From positions 8,184,001 to 8,248,000 of the forward strand of contig NZ_JACHMX010000001.1 of NCBI RefSeq assembly GCF_014205155.1: a DNA stretch of 64,000 bases, in the 5' to 3' direction. Every line of letters begins with the position of its first letter. The stretch's first letter is position 1. A model generated the notes under the pieces. That model worked only from the letters and a program-made list of their open reading frames with translations. It was not told where the DNA came from and searched no databases. Origin of the DNA: Amycolatopsis umgeniensis (GTDB taxonomy: Bacteria > Actinomycetota > Actinomycetes > Mycobacteriales > Pseudonocardiaceae). Shown piece by piece: positions 24,814 through 33,669 of this stretch. Made by a program: the position numbers and the translations under genes.

Positions 24814-26268
24814 ATGGAAACCGAAGTCGTCGTGGTGGGCGCCGGTCCGACCGGCCTCATGCTCGCGGGTGAGTTGCGTTTGGCCGGTATGGACGTCATC
24901 GTGCTGGAACGCCTGGAAAAGCCGACCGGACAGTCGCGTGGTCTCGGCTTCACTGCACGCGCCGTGGAGGTGTTCGACCAGCGGGGATTACTGCCCTGGT
25001 TCGGGGACATCGAAGTGAATCCGATCGGCCATTTCGGCGGGTTGCCGCTCGACTACAGCGTGCTGGAAGACTGCCATTTCGGCGCGCGCGGAGTTCCCCA
25101 ATCGCGTACCGAACAGGTGCTCGAGGAATGGGCCACCGATCTGGGCGCCGACATCCGCCGAGGGTGGGAGCTGACCGATTTCACCGAGACGGCGGACACA
25201 GTCGTGGTCGAGGTGAATTCTCCGGCGGGCCGCCGGGAACTGCGTGCCGAATACCTGGTGGGATGCGACGGCGGACGCAGCGTCGTGCGCGGGCTGGCCG
25301 GGATCGCGTTCCCCGGAACACCTGCCACGCGCGAGATGTACCTCGCCGACGTCGTCGGCTGCGAAATCCGACCGAGGTTCACCGGGGAGCGGGTGCCCGG
25401 CGGCATGGTGATGAGCGCGCCCCTGGAACCCGGGGTCGACCGCGTCATCGTCTGCGAACGGGGCGCGGAACCGGGAGAGCGCACCGAGCCGATCGAATTC
25501 GCCGAGGTGGCCGCCGCGTGGCGGCGGCTCACCGGTGAGGACATCAGCGGGGGCGAGGCGTTGTGGGTCAGCGCTTTCACCGACGCCACCCATCTCGCCG
25601 ACGAATACCGGCGCGGCCGGGTGCTGCTCGCCGGGGACGCGGCGCACACCCATCTGCCCGCCGGTGGGCAGGGGCTGAGCGTCGGTGTGCAGGACGCGGC
25701 CAACCTCGGCTGGAAGCTCGCCGCGACCGTTCGAGGCCGCGCCCCGGAGGGGTTGCTGGACAGCTATCACACCGAACGTCACGCCGCCGGCGCGCGGTTG
25801 CTGACGAACACGCGGGCACAGGGGTTGCTGTACCTCAGCGGGGACGAGGTGCGGCCGATGCGGGAGTTACTGGCCGAACTGATGGAATTCGACGTCGTCC
25901 GGCGCCACCTCGCAGGGATGACCAGCGGCTTCGACGTCCGCTACGACATGGGGGCCGGCACGCATCCCTTGCCGGGGGCGCGGATGCCCAACCTGGAACT
26001 CGTCGTCGGCGCGGGCCGGACGACAGTCGCGGAGCTGCTGAGAGGCGGGCAGGGACTCCTGCTGGACCTCGCCGAATCCGCCGAGGCGCGCCGGGTGGCG
26101 GCCGGCTGGCACGACCGGGTCGACGTGATCCGGGCGAAGCCCGCCGAGCCGCTCGCCGGCCTGGAGTCCGTGCTCATCCGGCCCGACGGCCACGTGGCCT
26201 GGGCCGCACCGGACGAAGCGGACCTCGGGACGAGCCTTTCCCGCTGGTTCGGCGCGCCGATTTCCTGA
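24814..26268 (+). CDS. FAD-dependent aromatic polyketide hydroxylase (UrdE/PgaE-like)
   Basis: This 484-residue class A flavoprotein monooxygenase has an N-terminal FAD motif VVVGAGPTGLMLAGEL, then EYLVGCDGGRSVVR, and the second FAD motif VLLAGDAAHTHLPAGGQG. A C-terminal thioredoxin-like domain follows. Start is the ATG after GTGGGGGAA; an upstream frame extension lacks conservation. Position and type match the UrdE/PgaE/JadH hydroxylases that oxidise the angucyclinone at C-12 or C-12b. It opens the type II PKS operon. It contains two in-frame TTA codons (24988 and 25867), suggesting translation depends on the bldA tRNA. The exact site of oxidation cannot be read. Confidence 0.9.
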   Translation: METEVVVVGAGPTGLMLAGELRLAGMDVIVLERLEKPTGQSRGLGFTARAVEVFDQRGLLPWFGDIEVNPIGHFGGLPLDYSVLEDCHFGARGVPQSRTEQVLEEWATDLGADIRRGWELTDFTETADTVVVEVNSPAGRRELRAEYLVGCDGGRSVVRGLAGIAFPGTPATREMYLADVVGCEIRPRFTGERVPGGMVMSAPLEPGVDRVIVCERGAEPGERTEPIEFAEVAAAWRRLTGEDISGGEALWVSAFTDATHLADEYRRGRVLLAGDAAHTHLPAGGQGLSVGVQDAANLGWKLAATVRGRAPEGLLDSYHTERHAAGARLLTNTRAQGLLYLSGDEVRPMRELLAELMEFDVVRRHLAGMTSGFDVRYDMGAGTHPLPGARMPNLELVVGAGRTTVAELLRGGQGLLLDLAESAEARRVAAGWHDRVDVIRAKPAEPLAGLESVLIRPDGHVAWAAPDEADLGTSLSRWFGAPIS

Positions 26269-26308
26269 AAGTGAATTGCCGAGCATCACGGTTCGAGGGG
26301 AACGCACG

Positions 26309-26635
26309 ATGAACAGCACATTGATCGTGGCGCGTATGACGCCTGAATCCGGCGGGGAAGTCGCGCGACTGTTCAGCGAATTCGACACGACGGAAATGCC
26401 GCGGCTGATGGGGACGACGCGGCGACAGCTCTTCGCCTACCAGGGCCTGTATTTCCATCTCCAGGATTTCGAGAGTGACGGGGCGCGGGCGATCGACGGG
26501 GTGCGTTCGCATCCGTTGTTCGTGGACATCAGCAACGAGCTGAAGCCGTTCATCACCCCGTACGACCCGCAGACCTGGCGCTCGCCCGCCGACGCGATGG
26601 CGAACCCGTTCTACCACTGGACGCGATCGGAATGA
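26309..26635 (+). CDS. TcmI-family polyketide cyclase (UrdF/JadI-like)
   Basis: This is a 108-residue dimeric ferredoxin-fold cyclase. Landmarks are [28 protein letters not shown] and [20 protein letters not shown], all typical of TcmI-family second/third or fourth-ring cyclases of aromatic polyketides. A GAGGGG ribosome site precedes the ATG. Its stop overlaps the KS-alpha ATG (ATGA). In angucycline clusters the gene between the first oxygenase and KS-alpha closes the angular ring, so the benz[a]anthracene fold is predicted. Confidence 0.92.
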   Translation: MNSTLIVARMTPESGGEVARLFSEFDTTEMPRLMGTTRRQLFAYQGLYFHLQDFESDGARAIDGVRSHPLFVDISNELKPFITPYDPQTWRSPADAMANPFYHWTRSE

Positions 26636-27903
26636 CCGCGCGCCGAGTCGTGATCACGGGGATCGGGGTACTGGCTCCCGGCGGGGTCGGTGCCAAGGAG
26701 TTCTGGAGCCTGCTCAGCGAGGGGAGGACCGCCACCAGGAGGATCTCGTTCTTCAACCCCGCGCCCTTTCGTTCGCAGATCGCCGCGGAGATCGCTTTCA
26801 CGCCCGAGGCGCACGGCCTGAGCCAGCAGGAGATCCGCCGGACCGACCGCGCCGCGCAGTTGGCGATGGTGGCCACGGCGGAGGCCGTGGCGGACAGCGG
26901 GCTGGAACTGGACGAGGTCGCACCGCACCGGGTCGGGGTCGCCATCGGCAGCGCCGTCGGCGCCACGATGGGACTGGAGCAGGAATACCGGGTGGTGAGC
27001 AACGACGGCAGGCTCGACCTGGTCGACCACGAATACGCCGTGCCGCATCTCTACAACCACCTGGTGCCGAGTTCGTTCGCGGCGGAGGTCGCGTGGAAGG
27101 TCGGTGCCGAAGGGCCTGCCACGGTGATCTCGACGGGCTGCACCTCCGGCCTCGATTCGGTGGGCTATGCCTGCGAGCTGATCAGGGAAGGATCCGTCGA
27201 CGTCATGATCGCCGGCGCGACCGACGCGCCGATCTCACCGATCACCGTGGCGTGCTTCGACGCGATCAAGGCGACCAGCCCGCGCAACGACGATCCAGAG
27301 CACGCTTCGCGCCCCTTCGACCGCACCCGCAACGGGTTCGTGCTCGGTGAGGGCTCGGCGGTGTTCGTCATGGAGGAGCTGGAAAGCGCCAGGCGCCGCA
27401 ACGCCGACATCTACGCCGAGGTCGCAGGCTTCGCTTCCCGGTGCAACGCCTTCCACATGACCGGGCTCCGGCCGGACGGCCGGGAAATGGCCGAGGCGAT
27501 CAGGGTCGCCATGGGCGAGGCCAGGATCGACGCCGAGGACATCGACTACATCAACGCGCACGGCTCGGGGACCAAGCAGAACGACAGGCACGAAACGGCG
27601 GCCTTCAAACGCGAACTCGGGCAGCACGCCTATCGGACGCCGGTCAGCTCCATCAAGTCGATGGTCGGGCATTCCCTCGGCGCGATCGGTTCGATCGAGA
27701 TCGCGGCTTCGGTGCTGGCCATCAAGAACAACGTGGTGCCGCCGACGGCCAACCTCGAGCATCCCGACCCGGAATGCGACCTCGACTACGTGCCCCGGAT
27801 CGCCAGGGAGTGGCGCACCGGCACGGTGCTCAGCGTCGGCAGCGGATTCGGCGGTTTCCAGAGCGCCATGGTGCTGACCGAGCCGGATCGGAGGGCCTCG
27901 TGA
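26632..27903 (+). CDS. Type II PKS ketosynthase alpha
   Basis: This 423-residue KS-alpha has the active-site Cys170 in [16 protein letters not shown] and His residues in [12 protein letters not shown] and [13 protein letters not shown]. Together with the CLF it forms the heterodimer that elongates malonyl units on the ACP. It shows the full family length. The ATGA overlap upstream and the GTGA overlap downstream give equal coupling of cyclase, KS-alpha and CLF. Confidence 0.98.
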   Translation: MTARRVVITGIGVLAPGGVGAKEFWSLLSEGRTATRRISFFNPAPFRSQIAAEIAFTPEAHGLSQQEIRRTDRAAQLAMVATAEAVADSGLELDEVAPHRVGVAIGSAVGATMGLEQEYRVVSNDGRLDLVDHEYAVPHLYNHLVPSSFAAEVAWKVGAEGPATVISTGCTSGLDSVGYACELIREGSVDVMIAGATDAPISPITVACFDAIKATSPRNDDPEHASRPFDRTRNGFVLGEGSAVFVMEELESARRRNADIYAEVAGFASRCNAFHMTGLRPDGREMAEAIRVAMGEARIDAEDIDYINAHGSGTKQNDRHETAAFKRELGQHAYRTPVSSIKSMVGHSLGAIGSIEIAASVLAIKNNVVPPTANLEHPDPECDLDYVPRIAREWRTGTVLSVGSGFGGFQSAMVLTEPDRRAS

Positions 27904-29156
27904 ACTCGCCGGTACTGGTGACCGGGATCGGCGTGGTGGCACCGAACGGGCTGGGGGTCCGGGATTTCTGGGACGCGACGCTGTCGGGCCGCAGCGGCAT
28001 CGGCGAGCTGAGCCGCTTCGACGCGACCGGTTACCCGGCACGGCTGGCGGGTGAGGTGCCCGGTTTCGTCGCCGGGGACCACCTGCCGACGCGGCTCCTG
28101 CCGCAAACCGACCAGATGACCAGGCTCGCCCTGGTCGCCGCGGACTGGGCTCTCGCGGACGCCGAGGTGGAGCCGGGCGAACTGCCCGAGTTCGGGATGG
28201 GCGTGATCACCGCCGCCACCGCGGGGGGTTTCGAGTTCGGTCAGCGCGAACTGGCGAATCTGTGGAGCAAAGGCGGCCGGTACGTGAGCGCGTACCAGTC
28301 CTTCGCCTGGTTCTACGCGGTCAACACCGGGCAGATTTCGATCCGCAACGGTATGCGCGGCCCCAGCGGCGTGCTGGTCAGCGACCAGGCGGGCGGGCTG
28401 GACGTGCTGGCGCAGGCGCGAAGGCAGATCCGCAAGGGGGTCGGCCTGATCGTCTCCGGCGGCGTGGACGGGACGATCTGCCCGTGGGGATGGGTGGCCC
28501 AGCTCGCCGGGGGCAGGCTGAGCACCAGTCACGAGCCCGAACGGGCCTACCTGCCCTTCGACGCCAGGGCGAACGGCCACGTCGCGGGTGAGGGCGGTGC
28601 GATCGTCATCCTCGAGTCCGAGGAAGCCGCTCGTGAGCGTGGTGCTGTGAAGAGCTACGGAGAACTCGCCGGATACGCCGCGACGTTCGATCCCCGAGCG
28701 GACCGGGGCGGGGAACCGGGATTGCGCCGCGCCATCGAGCTCGCGCTGGCCGACGCGGAAGTGACACCCGGCGACGTCGACGTGGTCTTCGCCGACGCCG
28801 CCGGGGTGGCGGCGCTGGATCGTGCCGAGGCGGACGCGATCCGGGCGGTCTTCGGGCCACGGGGCGTCGCGGTCACCGCGCCGAAGACGATGACCGGACG
28901 GCTGGGCGGCGGGGCAGGCGCCCTCGACGTGGTGACGGCGTTGCTGTCCATAAAGGACGGAATGATCCCGCCGACGATCAACGTGTCGCCGTCCGAAGAC
29001 CACGAAATGGACCTCGTGGTCGGCGCGCCGAGGAAGGCCGCGCTGCGCACCGCCGTCGTCCTGGCCCGCGGGCATCACGGGTTCAACTCGGCCGTCGTGG
29101 TCCGTGCGGACGGCCGTCATCAGTACAGGAAAGGAGAACACCATGGCTCTCAGTGA
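27900..29156 (+). CDS. Type II PKS chain-length factor (KS-beta)
   Basis: This 418-residue KS homolog has the catalytic Cys replaced by Gln in [16 protein letters not shown], the hallmark of a chain-length factor, whose Gln decarboxylates malonyl-ACP for priming. Starts at a GTG overlapping the KS-alpha stop. CLF sets the number of extensions; the surrounding gene set points to a decaketide (C20) backbone, as for angucyclines, but chain length is an inference from synteny. Confidence 0.97.
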   Translation: MNSPVLVTGIGVVAPNGLGVRDFWDATLSGRSGIGELSRFDATGYPARLAGEVPGFVAGDHLPTRLLPQTDQMTRLALVAADWALADAEVEPGELPEFGMGVITAATAGGFEFGQRELANLWSKGGRYVSAYQSFAWFYAVNTGQISIRNGMRGPSGVLVSDQAGGLDVLAQARRQIRKGVGLIVSGGVDGTICPWGWVAQLAGGRLSTSHEPERAYLPFDARANGHVAGEGGAIVILESEEAARERGAVKSYGELAGYAATFDPRADRGGEPGLRRAIELALADAEVTPGDVDVVFADAAGVAALDRAEADAIRAVFGPRGVAVTAPKTMTGRLGGGAGALDVVTALLSIKDGMIPPTINVSPSEDHEMDLVVGAPRKAALRTAVVLARGHHGFNSAVVVRADGRHQYRKGEHHGSQ

Positions 29157-29403
29157 ATTCACCCTCGAAGACCTCAAACGCATCCTCCGGGAAGGAGCGG
29201 GGGAGGACGAGAAAGTGAGCCTCGACTACGGCGACATCCTCGACGTGAGTTTCGACTACCTCGGTTACGACTCCTTGGCGCTGCTGGAAACCAGCGGCCG
29301 CATCGAACGCGAGTACGGGGTTCTGCTCGACGAGGAGGCGGTCACCTCGGCGGTGACTCCCCGGAGCCTGCTCGAGGTCGTCCAATCGAGCCTGGCGGCC
29401 TGA
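29143..29403 (+). CDS. Acyl carrier protein of the type II PKS
   Basis: An 86-residue ACP with the phosphopantetheine site in YLGYDSLALLETSGRIE (Ser44). The ATG follows AAAGGAGAACACC, a strong ribosome site, and lies 14 bases inside the end of the CLF gene. Its family role is to carry the growing poly-beta-keto chain. No holo-ACP synthase or malonyl transferase gene was recognised nearby, so those are presumably supplied from elsewhere. Confidence 0.97.
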   Translation: MALSEFTLEDLKRILREGAGEDEKVSLDYGDILDVSFDYLGYDSLALLETSGRIEREYGVLLDEEAVTSAVTPRSLLEVVQSSLAA

Positions 29404-29441
29404 GCGGACTCGTGTCCGCCGAACTTCGAGGAGGAAGCAGC

Positions 29442-30227
29442 ATGGCCGAAAGCGGGAAGAAAGTCGCCCTGGTCACCGGCGCCACCAGCGGGATCGGGCT
29501 GGCGGTCGCCAGGAACCTCGCCGAGCAAGGGAACAAGGTGTTCCTCTGCGCTCGAAGCGAGGACGCCGTCGCGCTGACCGTGAAGCAGTTCCGTGAAGCC
29601 GGACTGACGGCCGACGGCACCACCTGCGACGTCCGTGCCCCGGAAAGCGTGCGGGCGTTCGTGAAGACGGCCGTCGAGCGGTACGGGCCGGTGGACATCC
29701 TGGTCAACAACGCGGGGCGCAGTGGCGGCGGGGTCACCGCCGACATCGCGGACGATCTGTGGTTCGACGTGATCGACACGAATCTCAACAGCGTCTTCCT
29801 GATGACCAGGGACGTGCTCGAGGTCGGCGGGATGCGGAAGAAGTCCTGGGGCCGCATCGTGAACGTCGCGTCCACCGCGGGCAAACAGGGGGTCGTGCTC
29901 GGCGCGCCGTACTCGGCCTCCAAACACGGTGTCGTCGGATTCACGAAGGCGCTCGGCAACGAACTGGCCAAGACCGGTGTCACCGTGAACGCGGTCTGCC
30001 CCGGATACGTGGAGACGCCGATGGCCGAACGGGTGCGCCAGGGGTACGCGCGGGCGTGGCAGACCACTGAGGACGACGTCCTCGATCGCTTCCAGGCGAA
30101 GATCCCGCTCGGCCGGTACTCCACCCCGGAGGAGGTCGCCGGGATGGTGGGCTACCTCGTTTCCGATCCGGCGGCCTCGGTCACCGCGCAGGCGATCAAC
30201 GTCTGCGGCGGTCTCGGCAACTTCTGA
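29442..30227 (+). CDS. C9 polyketide ketoreductase (ActIII/UrdD-like SDR)
   Basis: This 261-residue classical SDR has ALVTGATSGIGLAVA (NADPH site), LVNNAGRSGGG, the catalytic Ser/Tyr/Lys set with PYSASKHG, and VCPGYVETPMAERVR, very close to ActIII-type ketoreductases. It reduces the C9 carbonyl of the nascent polyketide and thereby guides first-ring cyclisation. A GAGGAGG ribosome site precedes the ATG. The absence of the C9 oxygen in the final ring follows from this enzyme plus the aromatase. Confidence 0.96.
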   Translation: MAESGKKVALVTGATSGIGLAVARNLAEQGNKVFLCARSEDAVALTVKQFREAGLTADGTTCDVRAPESVRAFVKTAVERYGPVDILVNNAGRSGGGVTADIADDLWFDVIDTNLNSVFLMTRDVLEVGGMRKKSWGRIVNVASTAGKQGVVLGAPYSASKHGVVGFTKALGNELAKTGVTVNAVCPGYVETPMAERVRQGYARAWQTTEDDVLDRFQAKIPLGRYSTPEEVAGMVGYLVSDPAASVTAQAINVCGGLGNF

Positions 30228-30252
30228 ACATCCGACAACGCGAGGGAAGAAC

Positions 30253-31197
30253 ATGGCGCCGCAAGAGAACCGGAAGGTGCAGCACGAGATCAAGGTGGCC
30301 GCGTCCGCGGAATCGGTCTACCGGCTCGTCGCCGAAGTGGAGAACTGGCCGCAGGTGTTCCCCCCGACCGTCCACGTCGAACACGAGGAGCGCGGCCGGA
30401 CGGACGAGCGGATCCGGATCTGGGCCACCGCCAACGGTGAGGCCAAGACCTGGACCTCGCGCCGCAGCCTGGATCCGGCGGGCCTGCGCATCGAATTCCG
30501 GCAGGAGGTCTCCCAGCCCCCGGTGGCCGCCATGGGCGGCGCCTGGGTGGTCGAACCGGTCTCGGACGGACACTGCCTGGTCCGGTTGTTCCACGACTAT
30601 CGCGCGGTCGGCGACGATCCGGAGAACCTGGCTTGGATCGACAAGGCCGTCGACCACAACAGCAACGCCGAACTGGCCGCTTTGAAGGCCAAGGCGGAGC
30701 TGGCCGCCGCCTCGTCGGATCTGCTGTTGTCCTTCGAAGACACCGTGGACGTGCAGGGCTCGGCCGCGGACGTCTACGACTTCCTCGACGAGGCCCAGCT
30801 GTGGTCCGAACGGCTGCCGCACGTGGCCCGGGTGTCCCTGCGGGAGGACACCCCCGGTCTGCAGGTGCTCGCGATGGACACCAGGACGAAGGACGGTTCG
30901 GTGCACACCACCGAATCGATCCGTGTCACCTTTCCCCGGCGGAAGATCGTCTACAAGCAGATCGTCCTGCCCGCGTTGCTGGATCTGCACACGGGGGAGT
31001 GGGTGCTCACCGAGAACGGCGACGGGGTGACGGTGACCTCCCGGCACACCGTGGTGATCAACGAGGCCAACATCGAAGCTGTCTGCGGCACGCGGGCCGG
31101 TGTGGCCGAAGCGAGGGAGTTCGTCCAGAGCGCGTTGAGCGGCAACAGTTTGGCCACCCTCGGTCATGCCAAGCGTTACGCCGAGGGGCGGCGCTGA
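30253..31197 (+). CDS. Didomain aromatase/cyclase (UrdL-like)
   Basis: This 314-residue protein is a tandem of two START/Bet v1-like halves. The first starts QHEIKVAASAESVYRLVAEV and has NWPQVFPP; the second, after about residue 155, starts FEDTVDVQGSAADVYDFLDE and has RLPHVARVSL. Didomain aromatase/cyclases act with the C9 ketoreductase to dehydrate and aromatise the first ring of reduced polyketides. Gene position after the ketoreductase matches urdD-urdL and pgaD-pgaL. Confidence 0.94.
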   Translation: MAPQENRKVQHEIKVAASAESVYRLVAEVENWPQVFPPTVHVEHEERGRTDERIRIWATANGEAKTWTSRRSLDPAGLRIEFRQEVSQPPVAAMGGAWVVEPVSDGHCLVRLFHDYRAVGDDPENLAWIDKAVDHNSNAELAALKAKAELAAASSDLLLSFEDTVDVQGSAADVYDFLDEAQLWSERLPHVARVSLREDTPGLQVLAMDTRTKDGSVHTTESIRVTFPRRKIVYKQIVLPALLDLHTGEWVLTENGDGVTVTSRHTVVINEANIEAVCGTRAGVAEAREFVQSALSGNSLATLGHAKRYAEGRR

Positions 31198-31201
31198 CCC
31201 G

Positions 31202-32656
31202 ATGGACGCCGAAGTCATCGTCGTCGGCGCGGGTCCTGTCGGGTTGATGCTCGCGGGCGACCTGCGTTTCGCGGGAGCGGACGTCGTCGTGCTGGAGCGG
31301 CTCGTCGAGCCGACCGGAGAGTCGAGGGCGTCGCAGCTCGGCGCCCGGACCATGGAATTGTTCGACCAGCGTGAGCTGGTGCACCGGCTGGCGGCGCCGG
31401 AGCGGCAGCGGACGGGCCATTTCGGTGGACTGCCGCTGGACGTCGGCGGGCTGGACAGTCCCTTCGCGGGGAACTGGAAGGTGCCGCAGTACGAGACCGA
31501 AGCCGTACTGGCACGGCGCGCGGTCGAGCTCGGGGTCGACGTGCGCCGGGGCGTCGAGCTGACCGCGGTGACGGAACGGGCCGATCGGGTGGACCTGGAA
31601 GCGAGCGGCGCCCAGGGACGGATCCGGTTGAGCGCCCGCTATCTGGTCGGCTGCGACGGCGGGGAGAGCACGGTGCGGGAGCTCGCCGGCTTCGCTGTCG
31701 CACGCGAAGGCGTGACGAGACAACTGCTCCGTGCGGACGTCGCGGGGATCTCGGTGCGGGATCGACGGTTCGAACGACTCCCCGCCGGGCTGGCGGTCGC
31801 GGCCCGGCGAGGTGACGGCGTCACCCGGATCATGGTGCACGAATTCGCCGATGACGCGAAAACCGTTCGTGGCGAACACAAGTTCACCGAACTGGCTGAA
31901 GCCTGGTTCAGGGTGACCGGAGAAGACATCGGTGACGGCGTGCCGATCTGGGTCGACGCTTTCGACAACGCCTGCCATCTGGTGACCGATTACCGCGAGG
32001 GCAGGGTTTTCCTGGCGGGCGATGCCGCGCACGGGCAGATGCCGATCGGCGGCCAGGCGTTGAACCTCGGCCTCCACGACGCGGCCAACCTCGGCTGGAA
32101 GCTGGCGGCGCAGGTGCGGGGCGGGGCCCCGGCCGGATTGGCGGACAGCTATGACGACGAACGCCGTCCGGTGGCGGTATGCACCCAGAACGACGTGCGC
32201 GCGCAGGAATTGCTGCTGCTCGGCGGGCCGGAGGTGGAGTCGGCCCGACAAGTTCTCGCCGAACTGCTGGCATACGAGGAAGTTTCCGCCACCCTCGCCG
32301 GATCGGCGAGTGGACTGAACCTCCGGTATTCCCCAGGTGATGGACATTCGTTGCTCGGGAAGAGGTTGCCTCCGGCGGAGTTGACCGTCAAGCTGGGGAG
32401 TACCACCACGACCGCGTTGTCGCGGTCGCCGAAGGGGTTGTTCCTCGACCTGTCGCAAGGGCAGGTCTCCGTGGACCCGGTGCCGGGATGGTCGCATCGG
32501 GTGCGCGCGGTCGCCGCCACCCGGCCCCAGGACGGGCCACTGTCCGATGTGGACGCACTGCTGGTGCGCCCGGACGGGTACGTCTGCTGGGTGGCCGGTG
32601 GGGAGATCGCGCTCGAATCCGCGTTACGAACCTGGTTCGGAAAGGAGCGTCCATGA
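31202..32656 (+). CDS. FAD-dependent aromatic polyketide hydroxylase (oxygenase part of UrdM/PgaM type)
   Basis: This 484-residue class A flavoprotein has VIVVGAGPVGLMLAGDL, YLVGCDGGESTVREL and VFLAGDAAHGQMPIGGQA. It sits where urdM or pgaM would be. Those encode oxygenase-reductase fusions, whereas this protein ends after the thioredoxin-like domain with no SDR part. No separate SDR follows, so any reduction would come from elsewhere, for instance the NmrA-like protein. The TTA codon at 32624 is in frame. It has the same length as the first oxygenase and was probably derived from it by duplication. Its stop overlaps the ATG of the sugar gene. Confidence 0.9.
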   Translation: MDAEVIVVGAGPVGLMLAGDLRFAGADVVVLERLVEPTGESRASQLGARTMELFDQRELVHRLAAPERQRTGHFGGLPLDVGGLDSPFAGNWKVPQYETEAVLARRAVELGVDVRRGVELTAVTERADRVDLEASGAQGRIRLSARYLVGCDGGESTVRELAGFAVAREGVTRQLLRADVAGISVRDRRFERLPAGLAVAARRGDGVTRIMVHEFADDAKTVRGEHKFTELAEAWFRVTGEDIGDGVPIWVDAFDNACHLVTDYREGRVFLAGDAAHGQMPIGGQALNLGLHDAANLGWKLAAQVRGGAPAGLADSYDDERRPVAVCTQNDVRAQELLLLGGPEVESARQVLAELLAYEEVSATLAGSASGLNLRYSPGDGHSLLGKRLPPAELTVKLGSTTTTALSRSPKGLFLDLSQGQVSVDPVPGWSHRVRAVAATRPQDGPLSDVDALLVRPDGYVCWVAGGEIALESALRTWFGKERP

Positions 32657-33621
32657 TCGGCAGTGAAGGTCGTCCTCGGCGAGTGCTCGTCGCGGGCGGT
32701 GCCGGTTTCATCGGTGGTCACCTGTGCGCGCGTCTGCTCGCGGCGGGCCACACCGTACTGTGTGTGGACAATCTCAGCACGGGACGACGGCGAAACCTCG
32801 ACGTGCTGACGGAAACGGAGCGATTCGACTTCGCCGAGGCGGATATCGTCGACGGCCTCGTGGTCTCGGGTCCATTCGACGCGATCGTCAACCTGGCTTC
32901 TCCGGCCAGCCCGCCGGACTATCTGAGAGCGCCGATCGAGACCTTGCGGACCGGTTCGGCGGGCACGCTCGCGTTGCTGGAACTGGCCCGTGCCAAGGGC
33001 GCTCGCCTCGTGCACGCTTCGACCAGCGAGGTCTACGGGGATCCGTTGGTGCATCCGCAGACCGAGGACTACTGGGGCAACGTCAATCCGATCGGGCCGA
33101 GGGCCGTCTACGACGAAAGCAAGCGTTTCGGGGAGGCCGCGTGCGCGGCGTTCGTGCGGGAGTACGGCACGAACTGCGGAATAGTCCGGATCTTCAACAC
33201 CTACGGGCCCGGCATGCGCTCCGACGACGGGCGGCTGGTGCCGAACATGATCATGCAGGCGCTCGCGGGTGAGCCGCTCACGATCCACGGATCGGGGGAG
33301 CAGACCAGGTCGTTGTGCTATGTCGAGGACACCGTGGACGCACTCGTCCGGATGATCGAACGCGATCATCGCGGCCCGGTGAACGTCGGCAATCCGGTGG
33401 AGTTGTCCGTGCGCCGGGTGGCGGCCCTGGTCAAGGAACTGATCGGTTCCGCGTCCTCACTGGAGTTCGTGCCTGCCATGGTCGACGACCCGCGTCAGCG
33501 CAGGCCGGTCATCGACCTCGCCGCACGGGAACTCGGCTGGACGCCTCGTACGGAACTGCGGGAGGGCCTGCGCCGGACCATCGCCTTCTTCGCCGGTGAG
33601 CGGGAAGCACTCAGGAGCTGA
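32653..33621 (+). CDS. UDP-glucuronate decarboxylase-like NAD-dependent epimerase/dehydratase (UDP-xylose synthase)
   Basis: This 322-residue extended SDR has VLVAGGAGFIGGHLCARLL (NAD motif) and the family-specific NLASPASPPDYLRAPIETL. HASTSEVYGDPLVHPQ, the YxxxK pair in VYDESKRFGE, and RIFNTYGPGM follow. These match UXS proteins, which convert UDP-glucuronate to UDP-xylose with loss of CO2. It is fused into the PKS operon by an ATGA overlap and followed by UDP-glucose dehydrogenase. An alternative within the superfamily is a UDP-glucose 4-epimerase-like enzyme, but the SPASPxxYxxxPI segment argues for decarboxylase. Confidence 0.88.
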   Translation: MIGSEGRPRRVLVAGGAGFIGGHLCARLLAAGHTVLCVDNLSTGRRRNLDVLTETERFDFAEADIVDGLVVSGPFDAIVNLASPASPPDYLRAPIETLRTGSAGTLALLELARAKGARLVHASTSEVYGDPLVHPQTEDYWGNVNPIGPRAVYDESKRFGEAACAAFVREYGTNCGIVRIFNTYGPGMRSDDGRLVPNMIMQALAGEPLTIHGSGEQTRSLCYVEDTVDALVRMIERDHRGPVNVGNPVELSVRRVAALVKELIGSASSLEFVPAMVDDPRQRRPVIDLAARELGWTPRTELREGLRRTIAFFAGEREALRS

Positions 33622-33669
33622 CAAGACCGTCGACAACGGTCGATCGAGAGGGACTTGGGGGGTGGATCG

